NCBI GenBank assembly: GCA_934646115.1
Contig: CAKUEM010000044.1
Coordinates: 1 to 15,098, forward strand
DNA: 15,098 bases
Source of the DNA: an uncultured Oscillospiraceae bacterium
GTDB lineage: Bacteria > Bacillota > Clostridia > Oscillospirales > JAAYXM01
Direction: 5' to 3'
This document shows positions 14,501 through 15,098 of this stretch, piece by piece (position 1 is the stretch's first letter; each line of letters opens with the position of its first letter). Below the pieces are notes generated by a model, which worked only from the letters and a program-made list of their open reading frames with translations, was not told the DNA's origin and made no database searches. The position numbers and the translations under genes are program-made.

Positions 14501-15098
14501 ATTGAATTAGCACAGTTTATTTATTTGATAAACGGCAACTCGGTGAGCGGGCTGCACGCGAATTATATGACCAAAGACCCTGAAACGATACAGGAACAAA
14601 TTCAAAATATTATCAACATCTATGGCGAGTATGACTTCGACCGTAGTCAGCAGCTTGCGGGCTATGGCTTCTCGATTTTGCGCGACGGTACGTACATCCC
14701 AACGGCAGATAGCGCGAAGGCGCTTGATACCCAGCGCGACTTCTGGCTGTATTGGGGCGGTGCGAACAGCCATAAGCATTCTGATGTGCTCAATTTAGGA
14801 ATTGAAGCCTATGGGTTTAATATGGCGCCGGATTTGGGATATCCGGAGGCAGCCGACGGCGCGGAAAAGAATTCCGTTTGGGGGCAGGGAACGATCAATC
14901 ATAACACAGTTATGGTAAATGAAGAGCGCCATAACTGGTTAGTGTCTAATAACCCGGCTGGCACATCGGAGCGGACAAATGGCAATCCGCTGCATTTCGA
15001 CGATTCCGGCCGCGTGAAAGTCATGGACGTCGAAGCGCCAACTCTTGCCACCAAGGGAACGTATGCGGATCCAAGCGGCATCTTCCGCAGAAGTATCG
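11456..15098 (+). CDS. Heparinase II/III-like secreted polysaccharide lyase, C-terminal piece (runs off the window)
   Basis: This frame continues the same protein without a stop to the window end (over 1210 residues). In order it holds Ig-like modules (about 11456-11950), a carbohydrate-binding-like beta-sandwich (about 11960-12450), two Big_2-like modules (12455-13030; GLKEGAATITL), a zinc ribbon (CRYC at 13244-13255, CPAC at 13331-13342) and an alpha-barrel lyase domain. Candidate catalytic residues are N and H in GNFGTHQ (His codon 14072), Tyr in SAPGYN (14261) and the HKHSD motif (14771-14785) at the start of the C-terminal beta-sheet domain, followed by NHNTVMV. These resemble heparinase II/III-type lyases, which cleave uronic-acid polysaccharides by beta-elimination. 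The exact substrate is unknown. No start codon with a ribosome binding site is seen at its head, so it is not an independent gene. Confidence 0.82.

Noticed and set aside
1..15098. CRISPR arrays, tRNA or rRNA genes, insertion sequences, phage or toxin-antitoxin genes
   Set aside because: No regularly spaced repeats, tRNA-like cloverleaf, rRNA segment, transposase motif or paired small toxin-antitoxin frames were seen on either strand.

Overview
The window looks like chromosomal DNA of an anaerobic Gram-positive bacterium of the class Clostridia. The reasons are the SCIFF ranthipeptide pair (Cys-rich precursor plus radical SAM maturase), a CsoR-type copper repressor with a classical Firmicute operator, strong AAGGAGG-like ribosome binding sites, and consensus TTGACA/TATAAT promoters. 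The first half is GC-rich in coding regions. The second half (from about 8000) is visibly more AT-rich in its intergenic and regulatory parts and reads like an accessory carbohydrate locus.

Layout. Positions 1-1091: the last codons of an unidentified gene overlap queA (queuosine synthesis) by ATGA, and a strong terminator follows. Positions 1140-4049: a copper-resistance operon with a consensus promoter carrying two CsoR operators, then csoR, then copA, whose frame runs on into a CopZ-like copper chaperone domain that also has its own Shine-Dalgarno and ATG. Positions 4055-5273: tgt (tRNA-guanine transglycosylase) with its own consensus promoter and a leader hairpin. The copper operon therefore sits between the two queuosine genes queA and tgt. 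Positions 5300-7854: a probable operon of yajC, a four-helix TIGR04086-like membrane protein, the 47-residue SCIFF precursor (scfA) and its maturase (scfB), with a hairpin between scfA and scfB and a strong terminator after scfB. secD and secF, often found after yajC, are not in the window.

Positions 7997-15098: a carbohydrate locus. On the minus strand lie an AraC-family regulator and a sugar-phosphate isomerase/epimerase-like TIM barrel. Divergent from the regulator is a very large secreted multidomain protein with a signal peptide, bacterial Ig-like and carbohydrate-binding-like modules, a zinc ribbon and a heparinase II/III-type polysaccharide lyase domain, cut off by the window end. Its reading frame is broken by a single missing base between about 11437 and 11457, so it appears as two pieces.

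Likely working logic: QueA and Tgt act in tRNA queuosine modification. CsoR releases the copper promoter when Cu(I) binds, giving CopA export and CopZ delivery. ScfB installs thioether links in ScfA. The AraC regulator probably senses a breakdown product of an acidic polysaccharide and controls the lyase and isomerase. The most notable points are the CopA/CopZ nested gene, the SCIFF intercistronic hairpin, and the lyase frameshift. No clearly unprecedented system was found.
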